Shown here: piece by piece, positions 61,045 to 64,000 of the stretch
How the letters are laid out: every line of letters begins with the position of its first letter
Position numbering within the stretch: the first letter of the stretch is position 1
From: Prosthecobacter debontii
GTDB taxonomy: Bacteria > Verrucomicrobiota > Verrucomicrobiia > Verrucomicrobiales > Akkermansiaceae
Assembly (NCBI GenBank): GCA_945869465.1
Contig: CAMBPB010000003.1
Coordinates: 27,070 to 91,069, forward strand
Direction: 5' to 3'
DNA length: 64,000 bases
The notes under the pieces: generated by a model
The model's database searches: none
Told to the model about the DNA's origin: nothing
What the model saw: only the letters and a program-made list of their open reading frames with translations
Program-made: the position numbers and the translations under genes

Positions 61045-61902
61045 TCATTTTGTGAAGCCCTGTGCCTTGAGCCAGAACAGGCAGTCGGCCGCCCAGGGAT
61101 GCGGGCCGGCGCCGAGGCCGATGCCGTGGCCACCTTTCTGATAGACATGCAGATCGAAGGGCACTCCGGACTTGCGCAGGGCGGCGGCGAAATCGAGCGA
61201 GTTTTCGACCTTCACCGCGCTGTCCTCCCAGGTGTGCCAGATGAAACACGGCGGCGTTTCCTTGGTGACCTGCTTTTCATTGGAGAGCTGCTCGACGAGT
61301 TCCGGCGCGGGGTTGTTGCCTAGCAGATTGCTCTTGGAGCCGCCGTGGGTGGTCGGTCCCATCGAGATGACCGCGTAACAAAGAATGCCGAGGTCGGGGC
61401 GCGAGCTGAGGCGCTCGACGGGATCCGTGGCATCGGCTTTGCCGGCATCGAAGTGGGTGAGCAAGGTGGATGCCAAATGTCCGCCGGCACTGGAGCCCAT
61501 GATGCCCACGCGTTTCGGGTCGATCTTCCACTCGCTGGCATTGGAGCGGGTGAGGCGCACGGCGCGCGCCGCGTCGTTGAGCATGGCGGGATGGCGGTAG
61601 CCCTTGGAGCCGAGGCGGTATTTGAGAACGATGCCGGCGATGCCGTTTTGGGCGAGCCACTCGGCATAGCCCGCTCCCTCGTGGCCGGCGAGTCCGCCGT
61701 ATCCGCCGCCGGGGCAGATCACGATGGCGGCACCGGTGGCTTTATCGGTTGCGGGAAGGAAGGCGGTGAGGGACGGCTTGTCGTGATCCTTGTCGCCGAG
61801 AGCGCCGGGCGCGCCGGCCGGCCAAAGCAGAACGGGAGCGAGCGGGGCGGCGTGGACAGCGGCGGTGAGCAGCGAGGCAAGCAGTGGAGTCAGGAGGCGC
61901 AT
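61045..61902 (-). CDS. Secreted alpha/beta hydrolase (acetylxylan-esterase-like, BD-FAE type)
   Basis: A 285-residue exported esterase. After the signal peptide come ICPGGGYGGLAGHEG (oxyanion loop), the nucleophile elbow GIMGSSAGGHLAS with Ser138, the Asp in WHTWEDSAV and the His in QKGGHGIGLG. Such enzymes deacetylate xylan or pectin. The leader, ccccactcaatcccatccccgccATG, is C-rich without a Shine-Dalgarno. Confidence 0.9.
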   Translation of the reverse strand: MRLLTPLLASLLTAAVHAAPLAPVLLWPAGAPGALGDKDHDKPSLTAFLPATDKATGAAIVICPGGGYGGLAGHEGAGYAEWLAQNGIAGIVLKYRLGSKGYRHPAMLNDAARAVRLTRSNASEWKIDPKRVGIMGSSAGGHLASTLLTHFDAGKADATDPVERLSSRPDLGILCYAVISMGPTTHGGSKSNLLGNNPAPELVEQLSNEKQVTKETPPCFIWHTWEDSAVKVENSLDFAAALRKSGVPFDLHVYQKGGHGIGLGAGPHPWAADCLFWLKAQGFTK

Positions 61903-61935
61903 GGCGGGGATGGGATTGAGTGGGGTGGGCGGGGC

Positions 61936-62910
61936 TCAGAGGGTGGAAGTCTGTGAACCCCGGCAGAGCTGGTCAAGCACCAGGAAACCGCCGCCCGCGC
62001 CGTGCACGTCGGCGAGGGCATTGTCCGCGGTGTTGCCGAGAAATGCAGCGAATGTTTGCAGTTCCTGTTTTTCCACCCAAGGCGCGCTCCAGCTCATGAG
62101 GTCGGTAAAGTTGACGTCCGCAGTTAGATCCTGGCGGCCGATGTTTTGATAGATAGCGGGACCTTCGAGCCGCTGGTGCAGCAGATAGGCGCGGAGGGTT
62201 CCGTGCGGCCGACGCTGGTAAAGGGCGTCGGTCGTCGCGCCGTAGTCAATGGTCAGCATGCGTCCGGCGTTTGATTGCGGCAGCCAGCTTGTGAGCCATT
62301 GGCGGTAGGAATCGTGGACTTCGATCCATTGGCCCGGCCGATGGTTTTCAGAAAACCCGGAGGAGTCCGGCAAGCGGGCGGGAGGCATCAGGGATTCCAC
62401 GATTTTCCCGTCCGGCTCGAACGAAACCGCCAGTTCGCGCCAGCCGTCCGGCGTTTTTTGAAACCGCCGGACCGGGAAGGCATCGACGAGTTCGTTCGAG
62501 AAGATCACCGCCCTGCCATCGCAAGCGGCCAGCGCTGCGGCGGGGGATGCGTGCCACACCGCCCGGTTTCCTAACAATTTCTTCTGGATTTCCGCGAGCG
62601 GGGCCGAGGTCTCGACCAAATGCAAACGGGTGCGCCAGCGGACATGCCATGGCAGGCGTTTCATCACGGCGGCCGCGAGTTTCCCCTCACCTGGGCCGAT
62701 TTCGATCAAGTCCCGGCAGCCGGTTTCGCGCAATGCCCGTGCCGCCCATGCGGCGATCGCTTTGGCGGGGGCTGCGGAAAGCATCGGTGCCGTGGTGAAA
62801 TCCCCGCGGCAGCCCACGCCGGTGATCCGCCGGGCGTAGTAGCCCCGCTCCGGATCATACAGCGCCCGCCGCATGAAGTCCTCGAAGGGAATGGGGGAGG
62901 AAAGATGCAT
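61936..62910 (-). CDS. MidA/NDUFAF7-family SAM-dependent methyltransferase
   Basis: A 324-residue cytoplasmic protein. The start (MHLSSPIPFEDFMRRALYDPERGYYAR) is the family hallmark; DLIEIGPGEGKLAAAV is the SAM loop and VIFSNELVDAFPVRRF the second conserved block. Mitochondrial homologs methylate an arginine of complex I; bacterial roles are less clear. Start at 62910 is fixed by the conserved N-terminus. It lies just past the rpsP terminator. Confidence 0.9.
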   Translation of the reverse strand: MHLSSPIPFEDFMRRALYDPERGYYARRITGVGCRGDFTTAPMLSAAPAKAIAAWAARALRETGCRDLIEIGPGEGKLAAAVMKRLPWHVRWRTRLHLVETSAPLAEIQKKLLGNRAVWHASPAAALAACDGRAVIFSNELVDAFPVRRFQKTPDGWRELAVSFEPDGKIVESLMPPARLPDSSGFSENHRPGQWIEVHDSYRQWLTSWLPQSNAGRMLTIDYGATTDALYQRRPHGTLRAYLLHQRLEGPAIYQNIGRQDLTADVNFTDLMSWSAPWVEKQELQTFAAFLGNTADNALADVHGAGGGFLVLDQLCRGSQTSTL

Positions 62911-62952
62911 ATTCAAACAAAACAACCGCGGTCCATGCGGAGCGCGGTTGTT
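62911..62952 (-). terminator. Rho-independent terminator after rpsP
   Basis: On the minus strand aacaaccgcg and cgcggttgtt form a perfect 10-bp stem with a 12-nt loop, followed by ttttgtttg. It ends rpsP 30 bp downstream of its stop and precedes the MidA-type gene start. Confidence 0.88.
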
Positions 62953-62981
62953 GGAAAGGGTGGTTGGAAACCGGAAAGCAA

Positions 62982-63236
62982 TCAGGCGTTGGCGGCGGCG
63001 GTGCGGGCCTTGCGGATCATGCTGTTCACGGTCTCGGAGGGCTTGGCACCCACGGCGAGCCACTTGTCGGCGATCGCGAGATCGATGGTGTAGTTGGTGC
63101 CTTCCTTGAGCGGATCGTAGGTGCCGAGTTGCTCGATGTAGCGGCCGTCGCGACGCTTGCGGCTGTCGACGGCGACGATTTTATAATAAGGGCGGTCCTT
63201 GGTGCCCTTGCGGTTGAGACGTAGTGATACTGACAT
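62982..63236 (-). CDS. rpsP: 30S ribosomal protein S16
   Basis: An 84-residue small-subunit protein: [40 protein letters not shown] in two blocks, then [20 protein letters not shown], as in S16. Start at 63236 is preceded by ccggagttccacc, the clearest Shine-Dalgarno (GGAG) in the window. It is a single-gene unit with its own terminator, separate from trmD. Confidence 0.97.
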   Translation of the reverse strand: MSVSLRLNRKGTKDRPYYKIVAVDSRKRRDGRYIEQLGTYDPLKEGTNYTIDLAIADKWLAVGAKPSETVNSMIRKARTAAANA

Positions 63237-63447
63237 GGTGGAACTCCGGTGAGCTCGCCCGGATGCCGGGCGGGCGCCGAAACTGGAAGATCCACAGGAC
63301 CTTGCCAAGCAGAATCTTGCCGATTTGCGGTTTTTGGCGATTTGCGGAATCGCTGCCTGCAGAGCGGGTTCGGGGGCGATTGGCCCTCAGGAAGGGCCAG
63401 GACAAGTGTCGCCGATTCAATACCGGCTCGGAGTGGACGGAGTGGGC

Positions 63448-63736
63448 ATGGAGAAGTTGCGGAAACTGCGGTCGGCATTTGGCGAGAAGGGGACCGTCAC
63501 CGCTGGCAATGCGTCGAGCATCAACGATGGTGCCGCCGCCGTGCCCGTCCTGGCGGGCGACAAGGTGAAGGAACTGGGAGTCACGCCGCAGGCGCGGATC
63601 CTGGGTTACGCAACTTTCTCGCGGGAGCCGGATCAGCCATTTTGTCGAGCGCGGATTCGACACCTATCTAATCGACTGGGGCGCGCCGACTTATGCGGAC
63701 CGCCACCTGACCATCGACGACCACGTCAACGGTTAG
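63448..63736 (+). pseudogene. Fused fragments of a thiolase and a PHA synthase
   Basis: From 63448 one frame reads MEKLRKLRSAF, GTVTAGNASSINDGAAAV and KVKELGVTPQARILGYA, a thiolase (acetyl-CoA acetyltransferase) segment without its active-site ends. From 63638, in another frame, HFVERGFDTYLIDWG, then DRHLTIDDHVNG and a stop match the LIDWG region of class III poly(3-hydroxyalkanoate) synthase PhaC. The two parts are joined directly, so a deletion has fused relics of a PHB pathway. The stretch 63237-63447 upstream holds only the rpsP promoter region. Confidence 0.7.
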
Positions 63737-64000
63737 CTCGCGATGATTCGGCCATGTCGTGATCCGCAGCTCCATTGCCGTGGCGTTGCAGGCAGGGTTT
63801 GAGCAGACCCAGCTTTTCAGCCTCCCTGCGTTCTGCGAGGGTCATGGACTTCAAGGGTCCCATGTCCGTCCAATCCATCGCCAGCACCTTGCCCGGCGTG
63901 TGATCCTGGGTGAAAAACACCTCCTTGCCCGGCCCATTCTCCAGCCGCCAATCCCGCACCCGCCGCTGGAACGTCCGCAAATGATTCTCCTGCAACCCGC
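63726..64000 (-). pseudogene. IS21-family transposase (IstA) fragment, continues past the window
   Basis: The frame is open to the window end. HLRTFQRRVRDWR and GKEVFFTQDHTPGKVLAMDWTDM are the central IstA segment just before the integrase core. After MGPLKSMTLAERREAEKLG the sequence leaves the IstA pattern and stops at 63726, so the C-terminal half is missing. The N-terminal part lies beyond 64000. It points to IS-mediated rearrangement beside the PHB relics. Confidence 0.75.

Overview
The window is a GC-rich bacterial chromosome segment, most likely from the Verrucomicrobiota (an Akkermansiaceae/Verrucomicrobiaceae-like lineage; family not certain). The evidence is gene content: an SHD1-like secreted protein, a ThuA/SGNH/PVC-type dehydrogenase/HEAT/cytochrome c composite, a DUF3500 protein, sialate O-acetylesterase and sulfatase genes, Tat-exported Gfo/Idh/MocA enzymes, and many starts without a Shine-Dalgarno sequence. 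It contains no rRNA, tRNA, prophage or CRISPR array that I can see.

Layout. 1-7.6 kb: partial SHD1-like gene, coaC, sufS, tatC with a histidine-rich tail, an exported ClpP-like protease, an MBL hydrolase and a gamma-carbonic-anhydrase-like protein. 7.9-13.4 kb: a minus-strand assimilatory sulfate reduction operon transcribed cysJ-cysI-cysH-cysK. 13.6-21.1 kb: carbohydrate esterase, MFS transporter and the 1393-residue composite protein. 21.1-25.8 kb: ruvA, a TIM-barrel gene translationally coupled to an archaeo-eukaryotic-primase-like gene, an alpha/beta hydrolase-fold protein whose nucleophile position is Asn, and a putative DNA-binding protein. 26-36 kb: sulfatase, GNAT, trmD, M32 carboxypeptidase, secreted proteins, rhomboid. 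36-40.2 kb: the S-adenosylmethionine cycle, with an ArsR-methyltransferase fusion divergent from metK and ahcY. 40.2-49 kb: SNF2 helicase, plsY-gpsA-dedA cluster, lipoprotein cyclophilin, HEAT protein, duplicated class II aldolase-like protein. 49-58 kb: two divergent membrane-bound spermidine-synthase-like paralogs, a molybdopterin oxidoreductase and a Gfo/Idh/MocA enzyme. 58-64 kb: an exported zincin, DUF3500 protein, esterase, MidA-type methyltransferase, rpsP, and relics of GH95, thiolase, PHA synthase and IS21 genes.

The most unusual signal is a family of intergenic 7-bp tandem arrays at four places. Each array starts within about 5 bp of a stop codon and is purine-rich in the sense direction. 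Three of the four are mirrored by a complementary pyrimidine-rich array just before the next gene. At 38196-38662 the two arms include perfect 22-bp inverted repeats and enclose a gene for a four-helix-bundle (S23/IVS-type) protein, between metK and ahcY. At 8932-9050 and 11523-11667, inside the cys operon, the arms enclose only about 50 bp, like non-autonomous derivatives. At 60983-61010 there is one arm. This looks like a small stop-codon-proximal element. A second candidate of interest is the primase-like gene coupled to a TIM-barrel protein.

Gene decay is common: fragments of an FGE-type gene, sulfatase, GH95 glycosidase, response regulator, thiolase, PhaC and IstA lie between intact genes, suggesting recent loss of polysaccharide-sulfate and PHB functions.
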